From: Cognatiluteimonas sedimenti
Lineage (GTDB): Bacteria; Pseudomonadota; Gammaproteobacteria; Xanthomonadales; Xanthomonadaceae
DNA: 64,000 bases
Direction of reading: 5' to 3'
Assembly: GCF_022808325.1 (NCBI RefSeq)
Contig: NZ_JALGCL010000001.1
Span: 663,780 to 727,779 of the forward strand
The notes beneath the pieces are model-generated. The model saw only the letters and a program-made list of their open reading frames with translations. It was not told the origin of the DNA and searched no databases. Both the position numbers and the translations under genes were made by a program. Positions 8,046 through 16,626 of this stretch are shown one piece after another (position 1 is the first letter of the stretch; each line of letters opens with the position of its first letter).

Positions 8046-9983
8046 ATGCTGCCCGAACTCGGACAGGTTGCGCTGCTGCTCGCGCTGCTGGTCGCGGCGC
8101 TGCAGGGGCTGCTGCCGCTGGTCGGCGCGCAGCGCGGGACCGCATCGTGGATGGCGGTCGCGCGGCCGGCGGCGTACGCGCAGCTGCTGCTGGTGGCCGG
8201 CGCGTTCGCGATCCTGACCCATGCCTTCGTCACCCAGGATTTCTCGGTGCTTTACGTCGCCGAGAATTCCAACTCGCTGCTGCCCTGGTACTACCGTTAC
8301 ACCGCGGTCTGGGGTGCGCACGAGGGTTCGCTGCTGCTGTGGGCGCTGATCCTGGCGCTGTGGACGGCGATGGTCGCGCGCTTCTCGCGGCGCCTGCCCG
8401 ATGTCGTGGTCGCGCGCGTGCTCGGGGTGATGGGCCTGGTGGCGGTCGGCTTCCTCGCATTCCTGGTCTTCACCAGCAATCCGTTCGCGCGCCTGCTGCC
8501 GGGCGCGGTCGAGGGCCGCGACCTCAATCCTCTCCTGCAGGACCCGGGGATGATCATCCATCCGCCGATGCTGTACCTGGGATACGTCGGCTTCTGCATC
8601 CCGTTCGCGTTCGCGATCGCCGCGCTGCTCGACGGCGACGCCGGGCGCGATGACCGGCAATGGCGCGACTGGCTGCGCTGGACGCGCCCGTGGACCAACA
8701 TCGCGTGGGCGTTCCTGACCTGCGGCATCGCGCTGGGCTCGTGGTGGGCGTATTACGAACTGGGCTGGGGCGGCTGGTGGTTCTGGGATCCGGTCGAGAA
8801 CGCCAGCTTCATGCCGTGGCTGGCCGGCACCGCGCTGCTGCATTCGCAGGCGGTGACCGAGAAGCGCGGCAGCTTCCGCGGCTGGACCCTGCTGCTGGCC
8901 ATCGCCGCGTTCTCGCTGTCGCTGCTGGGTACCTTCCTGGTGCGCTCGGGGGTGCTGACCAGCGTGCACGCGTTCGCCGCCGATCCGACCCGCGGGCTGT
9001 TCGTGCTGGTGTTCCTGGGCATCGTCATCGGCGGCTCGCTGGTGCTGTATGCGCTGCGTGCGCCGGAGGGCGACGATGGCGCCCGCTTCGCGCCGGCGTC
9101 GCGCGAAACCCTGCTGCTGGTCAACAACCTGCTGCTGGTGGCGGCCTGCGCGATGGTGTTGCTGGGCACGCTGTACCCGCTGCTGGCCGATGCGCTGGAA
9201 CTGGGCAAGATCTCGGTCGGCCCGCCCTACTTCGCGCTGCTGTTCGTGCTGCTGATGGCGCCGCTGGTGCTGCTGCTGCCGTTCGGCCCGCTGACGCGCT
9301 GGCAGCGCGAGCAGCCGTCGAAACCGCTGGCGATGCTGCTGCCGTGGGCTGGGCTGGCGCTGGGCGCCGGCATCGCCGCGTTCTTCCTCGCGCCGCAGGG
9401 CCCGTGGAAGACGGCGGCCGGGCTTGCCGGCGCGACCTGGGTGCTCGCCGGGACGGTGCGTTTCGCGTGGACGCGATTCGCGAACCAGGGCAGCCGTTTC
9501 ACCGCCGAGATGCTGGGCATGACCCTGGCGCACGCCGGCATCGCGGTGTTCCTGGTCGGCGCGCTGCTGACCGAAGGCCTGAGCATGCAGCGCGAACTTG
9601 CGCTGTCGCCGGGGCAATCGGTCGAACTGGCCGGGCGCGAGTTCCGTTTCGATGGCGTCGAGCGCCGCGCCGGCCCCAACTATCTGGCCGACCATGGCAC
9701 CGTGCAGGTCATGCGCGACGGACGCCCGACCAGGACCCTGCATCCGGAAAAGCGCAACTACGCCAGCGGTGGCCAGGTGATGACCGAGGCGGCGATCGAC
9801 GCGGGCCTGCTGCGGGACCTCTACGTCGCGCTCGGCGAGCCGCTGGGCAACGGCGCCTGGGCGGTGCGCGTGCACGTCAAGCCGTTCGTGCGCTGGATCT
9901 GGCTGGGTGCGGCGCTGATGGCGCTGGGCGGCTTCGTCACCGCGACCGATCGCCGCTTCCGGCGCAGCGGGGCGAACCCGTGA
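8046..9983 (+). CDS. ccmF: Heme lyase CcmF
   Basis: CcmF is the large polytopic subunit of the System I cytochrome c heme lyase. The 645-residue protein has many membrane helices and the WWD heme-handling motif within GGWWFWDPVENASFMPWL near residue 255. I place the start at the ATG at 8046 because MLPELGQVALLLAL matches the usual CcmF N-terminus. A GTG at 8034 would add four residues. It overlaps ccmG by GTGA. Confidence 0.96.
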   Translation: MLPELGQVALLLALLVAALQGLLPLVGAQRGTASWMAVARPAAYAQLLLVAGAFAILTHAFVTQDFSVLYVAENSNSLLPWYYRYTAVWGAHEGSLLLWALILALWTAMVARFSRRLPDVVVARVLGVMGLVAVGFLAFLVFTSNPFARLLPGAVEGRDLNPLLQDPGMIIHPPMLYLGYVGFCIPFAFAIAALLDGDAGRDDRQWRDWLRWTRPWTNIAWAFLTCGIALGSWWAYYELGWGGWWFWDPVENASFMPWLAGTALLHSQAVTEKRGSFRGWTLLLAIAAFSLSLLGTFLVRSGVLTSVHAFAADPTRGLFVLVFLGIVIGGSLVLYALRAPEGDDGARFAPASRETLLLVNNLLLVAACAMVLLGTLYPLLADALELGKISVGPPYFALLFVLLMAPLVLLLPFGPLTRWQREQPSKPLAMLLPWAGLALGAGIAAFFLAPQGPWKTAAGLAGATWVLAGTVRFAWTRFANQGSRFTAEMLGMTLAHAGIAVFLVGALLTEGLSMQRELALSPGQSVELAGREFRFDGVERRAGPNYLADHGTVQVMRDGRPTRTLHPEKRNYASGGQVMTEAAIDAGLLRDLYVALGEPLGNGAWAVRVHVKPFVRWIWLGAALMALGGFVTATDRRFRRSGANP

Positions 9984-10534
9984 ACGCATCGAAGCTGGGG
10001 CGCTGGTTGCCGCTGGCGGTGTTCGCCGCGCTCGCGGTGCTGCTCGGCGCCGGCGTCTGGCTCAGCCGCCAGTCCAATCGCGACGCCCTGCCCTCGCCGC
10101 TGATCGGCAAGCCGGCGCCGCGGTTCTCGCTGCCGGTGCTGCACGAGCCCGGCCGCCTGGCCACGCTCGACGATTTCAAGGGCGCTCCCTTCGTGCTCAA
10201 TGTCTGGGGCAGCTGGTGCGTCTCGTGCCGGATCGAGCATCCGGTGCTGACCCGCTTCGCCGAAAGCAAGCGCGTGCGCGTGGTCGGCTACAACTGGAAG
10301 GACGAGCGCGCCGACGCGCTGCGCTGGCTGGACCAGTTCGGCAACCCGTTCTGGATGGTGCTGGTGGACTACGAAGGCCGCTACGCCATCGACTGGGGCA
10401 TCTACGGCGCGCCGGAAACCTACCTGGTCGATGCCGACGGCATCATCCGCTGGAAGCACGTCGGCCCGCTGGACGACGCCATTATCCGCGAGCAGTTGCT
10501 GCCGGCGCTGGCGCAGGCGGAGGCGCAGCGGTGA
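9980..10534 (+). CDS. ccmG: Thiol:disulfide interchange protein CcmG/DsbE
   Basis: A membrane-anchored periplasmic thioredoxin that reduces apocytochrome c cysteines for heme ligation. The 184-residue product has an N-terminal anchor (about residues 9-29), a thioredoxin fold, and the active site WCVSC (Cys80/Cys83) in NVWGSWCVSCRIEHP. The cis-Pro loop appears as YGAPETYLVD. The GTG start at 9980 overlaps the ccmF stop; the stop overlaps ccmH in the same way. Confidence 0.95.
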   Translation: MNASKLGRWLPLAVFAALAVLLGAGVWLSRQSNRDALPSPLIGKPAPRFSLPVLHEPGRLATLDDFKGAPFVLNVWGSWCVSCRIEHPVLTRFAESKRVRVVGYNWKDERADALRWLDQFGNPFWMVLVDYEGRYAIDWGIYGAPETYLVDADGIIRWKHVGPLDDAIIREQLLPALAQAEAQR

Positions 10535-10971
10535 CGCGCTGGCTGCTCGCGCTGCTGCTCGCCATCGCGCCGCTGGCCACGATGGCGCAGGCCGTGGTCG
10601 ATCCCGCCCCGCTGCAGTTCCGCGACCACGCCGAGGAGGTCCGCTTCCACGCCCTGGTCGGCGAACTGCGCTGCGTGATGTGCCAGAACCAGTCGCTGGC
10701 CGATTCCAACGCGCAGATCGCGCACGACCTGCGCCGCGAAGTGCTGCAGCTGATGCGCCAGGGCATGAGCGACGCGCAGGTCAAGCAGTTCCTGGTCGCG
10801 CGTTACGGCGAGTTCGTGCTGTACCAGCCGCGGGTGGAAGCCAAGACCTGGCTGCTGTGGTTCGGGCCGGCGCTGTTGCTGCTGGCCGGCGGTTTCGTGG
10901 TCGCGCGCGTGGTCCGCGGGCACGCCGCGAGCCGTGGCGACCTCCCCGGCAACGACGACCAGGAGTGGTGA
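10531..10971 (+). CDS. ccmH: Cytochrome c maturation thiol-reductase subunit CcmH
   Basis: A 146-residue protein with a signal peptide (cleavage likely after ATMAQA), the redox motif LRCVMCQNQS (Cys48/Cys51) and one C-terminal membrane helix (about residues 105-125). It works with CcmF and CcmI in presenting reduced apocytochrome c. This is the short, single-domain CcmH; the TPR part is the separate ccmI gene that follows. The GTG start overlaps the ccmG stop. Confidence 0.95.
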   Translation: MTRWLLALLLAIAPLATMAQAVVDPAPLQFRDHAEEVRFHALVGELRCVMCQNQSLADSNAQIAHDLRREVLQLMRQGMSDAQVKQFLVARYGEFVLYQPRVEAKTWLLWFGPALLLLAGGFVVARVVRGHAASRGDLPGNDDQEW

Positions 10972-11996
10972 TGACCGGCACCGGCGCTGCCTTCGCCGCC
11001 CTCGCGTCCGCGCTGACGCTGGGCGTGCTGGTCTTCGTGCTGCGGCCGCTGTGGCGTGGCCGCGCCGCGCCGCTGCCAGTGCTGTCGCTGCTGGCGGCGC
11101 TGATGCTGGCCACGTTCGGACTGTACCGGCTGGTCGGCACGCCGGCCGCGCTCGATCCCGCCGCGCGCAAGGCGCCGGACACGCTGCAGGACGCGATCGC
11201 GCAGCTCCAGGCGCAACTGCAGCGCGACCCGCGCCAGGTGGAAGGCTGGCGCCTGCTCGGCCGCGCCCGGGCCGCCAACGGCCAGGCCGAGCAGGCGCGC
11301 GAGGCCTATGCCCGCGCCGCGAAGCTGGCCCCGGACGAGCCCGACGTGCTGGTCGAAGCCGCCGAATCGCGGGCCCTGGCCGATCCGCGGCACCGTTTCG
11401 ACGCGCAGGCCGTGGTGATGCTGCGGCACGCACTCGATGTGCAACCCGAACACCAGCGCGCGCGCTGGTTCCTCGGCATCAGCCAGCGCCAGGCCGGACA
11501 GCCGGCCGAAGCGGCGAAAACCTGGGAGCCGCTGTTGGCGCGCGTCGACGCGGCCGCCGCGGGTCCCTTGCGCACGCAGATCGACCTCGCCCGCGCCGAA
11601 GCCGGGCTGCCGCCGTTGCCGGCGGTGGCAGCGGCGCCTGCCGGCAACGCGCTGCGGGTCGCGGTCAGCCTCGACCCGACCCTGGCGGCGCGCGTGCGCC
11701 TGCGCGGCGAGGCCAGCGTGTTCGTGATCGCGCGCGCGCCGGGCGGCCCGCCGATGCCGATCGCCGCGGAAAAGCACGGCGTGGCCGAACTCCCGTTCAC
11801 CGCCTCGCTGGACGACGCCGACAGCCCCATGCCGACGCAGAAGCTGTCGGGGGTGCAGGAGGTGGAAGTGATCGCGCGCCTGTCGATGAGCGGCGACGCG
11901 ACTCCGCAACCCGGCGACCTGGCATCGAAGCCGGTGCGCGTGCGACTGCCGGCGACGGCACCGGTCGAACTGGTCATCGGCCAGCAAGCGCCTTGA
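10971..11996 (+). CDS. ccmI: Cytochrome c maturation TPR factor CcmI
   Basis: A 341-residue apocytochrome c chaperone. Two N-terminal membrane helices (about residues 3-25 and 33-55) are followed by tetratricopeptide repeats from about residue 65 (GWRLLGRARAANGQAEQARE, ARWFLGISQRQAGQPAEAAK). A periplasmic beta-rich C-terminal domain from about residue 220 resembles the CcmI/NrfG C-terminal part. The ATG overlaps the ccmH stop by one base. It is the last gene of the operon. Confidence 0.92.
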   Translation: MTGTGAAFAALASALTLGVLVFVLRPLWRGRAAPLPVLSLLAALMLATFGLYRLVGTPAALDPAARKAPDTLQDAIAQLQAQLQRDPRQVEGWRLLGRARAANGQAEQAREAYARAAKLAPDEPDVLVEAAESRALADPRHRFDAQAVVMLRHALDVQPEHQRARWFLGISQRQAGQPAEAAKTWEPLLARVDAAAAGPLRTQIDLARAEAGLPPLPAVAAAPAGNALRVAVSLDPTLAARVRLRGEASVFVIARAPGGPPMPIAAEKHGVAELPFTASLDDADSPMPTQKLSGVQEVEVIARLSMSGDATPQPGDLASKPVRVRLPATAPVELVIGQQAP

Positions 11997-12069
11997 TCGC
12001 GCGCCTGTTGCGCACCTGCCGTTCGCGCGCACGGGTTCTGCCGCGATCGACGCCCGGTAAACTGCCGCG

Positions 12070-13221
12070 ATGACCGAATTCATCCCGCCCGGCACCCGCT
12101 GGCTCGACCTGCCTTCCCCGTTCGCGATGAAGCGTGGCGGCAGCCTGCATGGCGCCCGCCTCGCCTACGAAACCTGGGGCCAGCTCGACCCCGCGCGCGG
12201 CAACGCGATCCTGATCCTGCCAGGCCTGTCGCCCGATGCGCATGCCGCGGCCAACACCGGCAACCCGGAACCGGGCTGGTGGGAAGCGATGCTCGGCCCC
12301 GGCAAGCCGATCGATACCGATCGCTGGTTCGTGGTCTGCGTCAATTCGCTCGGCAGCTGCAAGGGCTCGACCGGCCCGGCCTCGATCGATCCGGCCAGCG
12401 GCGCGCCGTACCGGCTCGACTTCCCGGAGTTGTCGATCGAGGACGGCGCCGACGCCGCCTTCCACCTGGTGCGGGCGCTGGGGATCGAGCGCCTGGCCTG
12501 CGTGATCGGCAACTCGATGGGCGGCATGAGCGCGCTGGCCTACCTGTTGCGGCATCCCGGGTCGGCACGCGCGCACCTCAACATCTCCGGCGCCGCGCAC
12601 GCGCTGCCGTTCTCGATCGCGATCCGCTCGCTGCAACGCGAGGCGATCCGGCTCGACCCGCAGTGGAACAACGGCGATTACGACGACGCGCACTACCCGG
12701 AATCGGGCATGCGCATGGCGCGCAAGCTCGGCGTGATCACCTACCGCTCGGCGCTGGAATGGGACGGGCGCTTCGGCCGCGTGCGCCTGGACCAATCCCG
12801 ACAAGAGCATGATCGCCGCGACGACGAGGACCCGTTCGGGCTGGAGTTCGAGGTCGAGAGCTACCTGGAAGGCCATGCGCGCCGCTTCGTGCGCCGCTTC
12901 GATCCCAACTGCTACCTCTACCTCAGCCGCTCGATGGACTGGTTCGACCTGGCCGAATACTGCGACGCGCCCTGCGGCGACCGCGGCGGCGACGTGCTGC
13001 AGGCGCTGGCGAAGATCCGCGTCGACAAGGCGCTGGCGATCGGCGTGTCCACCGACATCCTGTTCCCGCTGCAGCAGCAGGAGCAGGTCGCCGACGGCCT
13101 GCGCGCCGGCGGCGCCGACGCCAGCTTCCTGCCGCTGGACTCGCCGCAGGGGCACGATGCGTTCCTTGTCGATTTCGCGCGCTTCGGCCCGGCCGTCCGC
13201 GGCTTCCTCGACGCCCTGTAA
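12070..13221 (+). CDS. metX: MetX-family acyltransferase, probably L-serine O-succinyltransferase
   Basis: An alpha/beta-hydrolase acyltransferase of 383 residues, with the nucleophile Ser149 in GNSMGGM, the acid Asp in STDILFP and His in GHDAF near the end. The first third (LSPDAHAA, NSLGSCKGSTGPAS) is that of the Xanthomonas-group enzymes assigned as serine O-succinyltransferases rather than classical homoserine O-acetyltransferases. I recognise this by resemblance, not by a search. O-succinylserine would feed cysteine synthesis, and the neighbouring cysteine dioxygenase points to cysteine metabolism. Homoserine as substrate remains possible. Confidence 0.85.
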   Translation: MTEFIPPGTRWLDLPSPFAMKRGGSLHGARLAYETWGQLDPARGNAILILPGLSPDAHAAANTGNPEPGWWEAMLGPGKPIDTDRWFVVCVNSLGSCKGSTGPASIDPASGAPYRLDFPELSIEDGADAAFHLVRALGIERLACVIGNSMGGMSALAYLLRHPGSARAHLNISGAAHALPFSIAIRSLQREAIRLDPQWNNGDYDDAHYPESGMRMARKLGVITYRSALEWDGRFGRVRLDQSRQEHDRRDDEDPFGLEFEVESYLEGHARRFVRRFDPNCYLYLSRSMDWFDLAEYCDAPCGDRGGDVLQALAKIRVDKALAIGVSTDILFPLQQQEQVADGLRAGGADASFLPLDSPQGHDAFLVDFARFGPAVRGFLDAL

Positions 13222-13259
13222 CCGCGGAATCGGCCGCAGCCGCGATTTCCCGGCTGGGC

Positions 13260-13265
13260 TAGAAT
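13260..13265 (+). promoter_or_regulatory. Possible -10 element of the cysteine dioxygenase gene
   Basis: TAGAAT lies 7 bases before the ATG at 13273, in the context ctagaatcg that recurs before other starts in this window (34382, and as tacaat at 45182). No convincing -35 is visible. Such closeness would imply a very short or leaderless transcript. Confidence 0.3.
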
Positions 13266-13272
13266 CGACCCC

Positions 13273-13878
13273 ATGACCGACGACTGCTGCCCCGACATCG
13301 CCTTCCCCGGCCACGACAAGCTGGTGTCCGCGATCGACACCGCGATCGCCGCCGGGGACCAGCATGCGGTCACCGCCGCAGTGCGCAACGCGCTGTGCCG
13401 CTTGATCAAGGACCAGGACGTCACCCTGCCGGCCTGCGTGCACGAGCCGATCGTCGACCATTACGCGCGGCGCGAGCTCTACCGCAGCCCCGTCCACGGC
13501 TACAGCGTGGTCGCGATGACCTGGGGCCCCGGCCAGGGCACCCCGCTGCACGACCATTCCGGCCTCTGGTGCGTGGAAGGCGTGTGGGACGGCGAACTGG
13601 AGATCGTCCAGTACGAACTACTCGAGCATGTGGGCGGGCGTTACCGGTTCCGCGCCGCCGGCGGCATCCACGCCGGCCCCGGCAGCGCCGGCAGCCTGAT
13701 CCCGCCGCACGAGTACCATACGATCCGCAACGCCAGCGCCGACGCCATCGCGATCTCGCTGCACATCTACAAGGCCGAAATGGCGTGCTGCGCCAAGTTC
13801 GTCCCCGAGCGCCCGGGCGCCGACGACGAATGGTTCGTGCGCGAGGATGCGACCCTCAGGACCGACGAGGCCGCCTGA
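13273..13878 (+). CDS. Cysteine dioxygenase-family protein
   Basis: A cupin-fold non-heme iron thiol dioxygenase of 201 residues. The 3-His iron site is visible as His93 and His95 (TPLHDHSG) and His149 (HEYHTIRN). These enzymes oxidise cysteine to cysteine sulfinate, or 3-mercaptopropionate to its sulfinate; the sequence alone does not separate the two. The N-terminus has a CC pair and the C-terminal half an unusual MACCAK. It follows metX by 51 bases on the same strand and may take part in the same sulfur amino acid balance. Its end is 24 bases from the tRNA-Leu gene. Confidence 0.85.
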   Translation: MTDDCCPDIAFPGHDKLVSAIDTAIAAGDQHAVTAAVRNALCRLIKDQDVTLPACVHEPIVDHYARRELYRSPVHGYSVVAMTWGPGQGTPLHDHSGLWCVEGVWDGELEIVQYELLEHVGGRYRFRAAGGIHAGPGSAGSLIPPHEYHTIRNASADAIAISLHIYKAEMACCAKFVPERPGADDEWFVREDATLRTDEAA

Positions 13879-13885
13879 GCCCCGC

Positions 13886-13891
13886 TATACT
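13886..13891 (+). promoter_or_regulatory. -10 box of the tRNA-Leu gene
   Basis: TATACT lies 11 bases upstream of the tRNA 5' end, a typical position for a tRNA promoter. The -35 region would fall inside the end of the cysteine dioxygenase gene and is not clearly consensus. Confidence 0.5.
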
Positions 13892-13902
13892 TCGCACCCC
13901 GC

Positions 13903-13988
13903 GCCGGAGTGGCGGAACGGTAGACGCAGCGGACTCAAAATCCGCCGAGCTAACACTCGTGGGGGTTCGAGTCCCCCCTCCGGTACCA
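13903..13988 (+). tRNA. tRNA-Leu (anticodon CAA), chimeric at the island junction
   Basis: An 86-base class II tRNA with a 7-bp acceptor stem (gccggag / ctccggt), D-loop GG, anticodon stem gcgga/tccgc, and anticodon CAA at 13936-13938. It has a long variable arm (cgag/ctcg stem), T-arm ggggg-ttcgagt-ccccc, and an encoded CCA. The 56 bases from 13933 to the CCA are matched by a diverged copy at 25774-25829. The 3' half here was therefore almost certainly brought in by the integrated island and completes the host 5' half. Confidence 0.95.
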
Positions 13989-13994
13989 ATAAAA

Positions 13995-14026
13995 GCAAGG
14001 GCTTAGCCGCGAGGCTAGGCCCTTGC
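13995..14026 (+). terminator. Hairpin after tRNA-Leu, supplied by the island
   Basis: A 14-bp stem (gcaagggcttagcc / ggctaggcccttgc, one G-T pair) with a gcga tetraloop begins six bases after the tRNA CCA. No strong T-run follows. It lies inside the island and replaces the host terminator now stranded at 25841. Confidence 0.65.
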
Positions 14027-14045
14027 CCTTTGGGGGCCACGCAAC

Positions 14046-14055
14046 TTTGTAAGTG
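14046..14055 (+). other. Possible integrase arm-type site, left end
   Basis: TTTGTAAGTG here recurs as TTTGTAAGT at 25609-25617 and TTTGTAAGTG at 25620-25629, just upstream of the integrase gene at the other end of the island. Short direct repeats at both ends are what tyrosine integrases bind as arm sites. The rest of 13989-14200 shows no gene. Confidence 0.4.
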
Positions 14056-14227
14056 TTTTGTACATGCTTGGACATACGGTCGCTCGCAGGAGCGCATAGA
14101 GAGGGCGCCATTTCGTGACTCACGTGCGAGCATGTGACGATCATCGGATGCCGTCTCACATTGAGCGACCTAGATCAGCAACTCTGAGCCAAGAGCTCGG
14201 TTGTTCAAGAACGTGGAGCGAGTGGTG

Positions 14228-15418
14228 TTGGCTAAAACAAAAATAACGCAACGACCCTATCCGCAGTACATCAAGTACATGGGCTCGAAGTCGAAGATCA
14301 TGGACTTCGTGCTGTCTGGCATCAACGATGTCTATGAGGATGGCGGGATTTGCGACCTTTTCGGCGGGAGTGCTTCTCTTGCTGGTGCAGTCGGCGACCA
14401 AGTCGCCATCCACTCCAACGACATTCAGGCCTATTCGGCAGTGCTGGCTGGCGCCTACTTGACCGCGTGGAGGAAGAACTCCACCCCCGAAGCGGCAGCG
14501 ATTATCGAGCAAGCCAAAGCCATCGTAAGCAGGAACCGGAAGGCGATTAGATGCCTACACGACTATGCACACCCCGTTTCTATCAAGCGCTTCAATGCTA
14601 TTGAGCGGGAACAACAATCGCTTATTGAGCGAAACTTCCGGCGACCATGGCATCTTTTTCTTAAGTATTACTCAGGCACTTGGTGGTCTGCAGAGCAGGC
14701 GTTATGGATTGATGCCATTAGGGAGGTTGCGGATCAGTACAAGGCCGACCCCACTTATGACGTAATCCTCTCTTCGCTGATGTTCGCGATGGCTTATTCC
14801 AGCCAGGGAACAGGGCACTACGCTCAATATCGAGATGCAAATACTGCATCTTCGATGAAAGACATATCAATCTATCGAAAGAAGTCAGTAGCGCAGTTGT
14901 TCGTCAAGAAGTATTCCGGCGCACTAGCCACTTTGGCGACGCAGCCCTCTGACTTTCAGCACAAAGTCACCTCCTTAGACTATCGAGAATGTCTTAAGGA
15001 GTTCTCGGGTGGGACAGTCTATGCAGACCCGCCATACGCATTCGTGCACTACAGCCGCTTCTATCATGCGCTCGAAACGCTTGTTCTTTATGACTACCCT
15101 GAAATTCAAGAGAAGAACGGCGTAGTGGTCAAAGGACGGTATCGAGAGAATCGACATCAGTCGCCATTCTGCATTCGTTCTTTGGTGGCGGGTGCATTTG
15201 AAGACCTGTTCCGTGGTGTGAGCGAAAGCGGTTCAAACCTCGTTCTGAGCTATAGCAATACAGGCATGATTTCCATTGACGATCTTGGCGAGATCGCATC
15301 ACGAGAATTTGCAGGCAAATCCATCGAGCTGGTGTTTACCGACTACAAGCACATGACCTTGGGGCGCCAATTCGACCGACACCGAGAGGTCGAGGAATGC
15401 CTGATGCTGGTGAAATAG
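14228..15418 (+). CDS. D12-class N6-adenine DNA methyltransferase
   Basis: The protein transfers methyl from S-adenosylmethionine to adenine N6 in DNA. It shows the Dam/D12 order of motifs: IKYMGSKSKI (motif X), CDLFGGSASLAGAVG (motif I, SAM binding) and YADPPYAF (motif IV catalytic DPPY). Length is about 396 residues. I take the TTG at 14228 because a GGAG at 14215-14218 lies 9 bases before it and the product begins MAKTKITQ. GTG at 14222 or 14225 and TTG at 14201 are alternatives. The following putative nuclease gene suggests a type II restriction-modification pair. Codon use is A+T-richer than in flanking host genes. Confidence 0.85.
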   Translation: MAKTKITQRPYPQYIKYMGSKSKIMDFVLSGINDVYEDGGICDLFGGSASLAGAVGDQVAIHSNDIQAYSAVLAGAYLTAWRKNSTPEAAAIIEQAKAIVSRNRKAIRCLHDYAHPVSIKRFNAIEREQQSLIERNFRRPWHLFLKYYSGTWWSAEQALWIDAIREVADQYKADPTYDVILSSLMFAMAYSSQGTGHYAQYRDANTASSMKDISIYRKKSVAQLFVKKYSGALATLATQPSDFQHKVTSLDYRECLKEFSGGTVYADPPYAFVHYSRFYHALETLVLYDYPEIQEKNGVVVKGRYRENRHQSPFCIRSLVAGAFEDLFRGVSESGSNLVLSYSNTGMISIDDLGEIASREFAGKSIELVFTDYKHMTLGRQFDRHREVEECLMLVK

Positions 15419-15462
15419 CGAGGCATTAAAGCCCCTACTTCACGCGACGATGCCTGATTGAT

Positions 15463-15494
15463 ACGATCACAGCCCCATAGGGGCTGGAGATCGT
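15463..15494 (+). promoter_or_regulatory. Hairpin around the nuclease ribosome-binding site
   Basis: acgatc pairs with gatcgt around an inner perfect stem agcccc-ata-ggggct. The likely ribosome site (ggag at 15486-15489) lies in the 3' bulge of this structure, and the ATG at 15499 follows directly. The fold could hold down translation of the nuclease relative to the methyltransferase, or be a dyad bound by a protein. Confidence 0.45.
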
Positions 15495-15498
15495 CAGG

Positions 15499-16626
15499 AT
15501 GACTGACCTGTCAAGATTGAAGGTGTCGCTCACCAAGCATAACGCGCATAAGATTGCGCCGCTTCTGAAGAAGTACAAGGCGAGTAGCGTTCTCTCTAAA
15601 TTGAGCGAAGTCCATGCAGAGACCGTTCAGGCCCACAAAAATCTATCGGTGCAAAACGGCACTCAAGTTCCGAAGGTCTGGGCTAAGGTCAGAAAGCTTG
15701 GCGGAAACGCAGTCGATGCGCTCGTACTAGTTGGCATCATCTTTAGCCACCATGAACTAATTTTGGCGATGTCGAATGCCAGCTCCCGCTCAAGGTACTC
15801 GGGGAGAATCGAACGCAATGTCCAGCTCACAGGAAAAGCCTATACGAACTTCGTACAGATAGTGGACCAACTGGGCTATGCGACGAAGCGAGATCTTAAG
15901 GGCGTCACTTTTAACTTGCGATCTATGTTCAGCATGCCCGGCCTCGGACCGCTTGTAGGCGAGCTTCTTAAGTACAAGCTAATAGCGGCCAACTGGAATC
16001 AGGCAGGAACAGTTGCAGATGAGGCAATCGCGCTCAGCTTTCAGAATGTTTTTGGGGTCACCGACAAGGAATTTCGAGATTGGATCACCGTCGGAGCGGA
16101 GCCTCTTGATGCCGGCACTCAGCTCATTTCTAAAGACGAAGAGTTTTTCGATTCTCCAGACGAAGGAGTTACGGGAACATTCGCATTCAAGCCCGGTCAC
16201 GAACAGCGTTCTGTAGATCCAGTCTCCAAGAAGGCATCTGCAAAGACAAAAGCGAACCAGCTTCACAACGACATACAGAACCGTCTTTACGAGTACCTGA
16301 AAGCGAAGATTGGAGCTCCAAACGTAGGGACAGAGTTAGACACAGGGAGTGGGACAGCAATTGACCTCGCGACTAAGCAACCTGGAAAACTTACGTTCTA
16401 CGAGATCAAGACCAGTAGCTCCGTCCGAAGCTGCATCCGTCAAGCTATTCCGCAACTACTTGAGTACGCTTATTGGCCAGCCGAAGAGCGAGCTGACGAG
16501 TTGGTGATTGTTTCTCATTTGCCGATCACGAAAGCCGCAGACAAGTATTTGGCTCACCTCCGCGATAAGTTCGAGCTTCCTATTACCTATCGGCAGTTCT
16601 CGCTTACGGACAACCGGCTGATCTGA
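15499..16626 (+). CDS. Putative PD-(D/E)XK restriction endonuclease
   Basis: A 375-residue protein without a family I can name. The C-terminal third has a convincing PD-(D/E)XK core: Glu279 (GTELDTG), Asp289 (TAIDLAT), then Glu302-Ile-Lys304 (FYEIKTSSSV). A helix with Gln315/Gln319 in RQAIPQLLEYAYW follows, like the QxxxQ helix of many such nucleases. The N-terminal 230 residues are helical and may recognise DNA. It starts 80 bases after the methyltransferase stop on the same strand, the usual arrangement of a type II restriction pair. Function is inferred from motif and context, not from a homologue. Confidence 0.7.
   Translation: MTDLSRLKVSLTKHNAHKIAPLLKKYKASSVLSKLSEVHAETVQAHKNLSVQNGTQVPKVWAKVRKLGGNAVDALVLVGIIFSHHELILAMSNASSRSRYSGRIERNVQLTGKAYTNFVQIVDQLGYATKRDLKGVTFNLRSMFSMPGLGPLVGELLKYKLIAANWNQAGTVADEAIALSFQNVFGVTDKEFRDWITVGAEPLDAGTQLISKDEEFFDSPDEGVTGTFAFKPGHEQRSVDPVSKKASAKTKANQLHNDIQNRLYEYLKAKIGAPNVGTELDTGSGTAIDLATKQPGKLTFYEIKTSSSVRSCIRQAIPQLLEYAYWPAEERADELVIVSHLPITKAADKYLAHLRDKFELPITYRQFSLTDNRLI

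Noticed and set aside
11997-12069. Riboswitch upstream of metX
   Set aside because: Only 73 bases, with no SAM- or SAH-riboswitch signature; too short for a known class.
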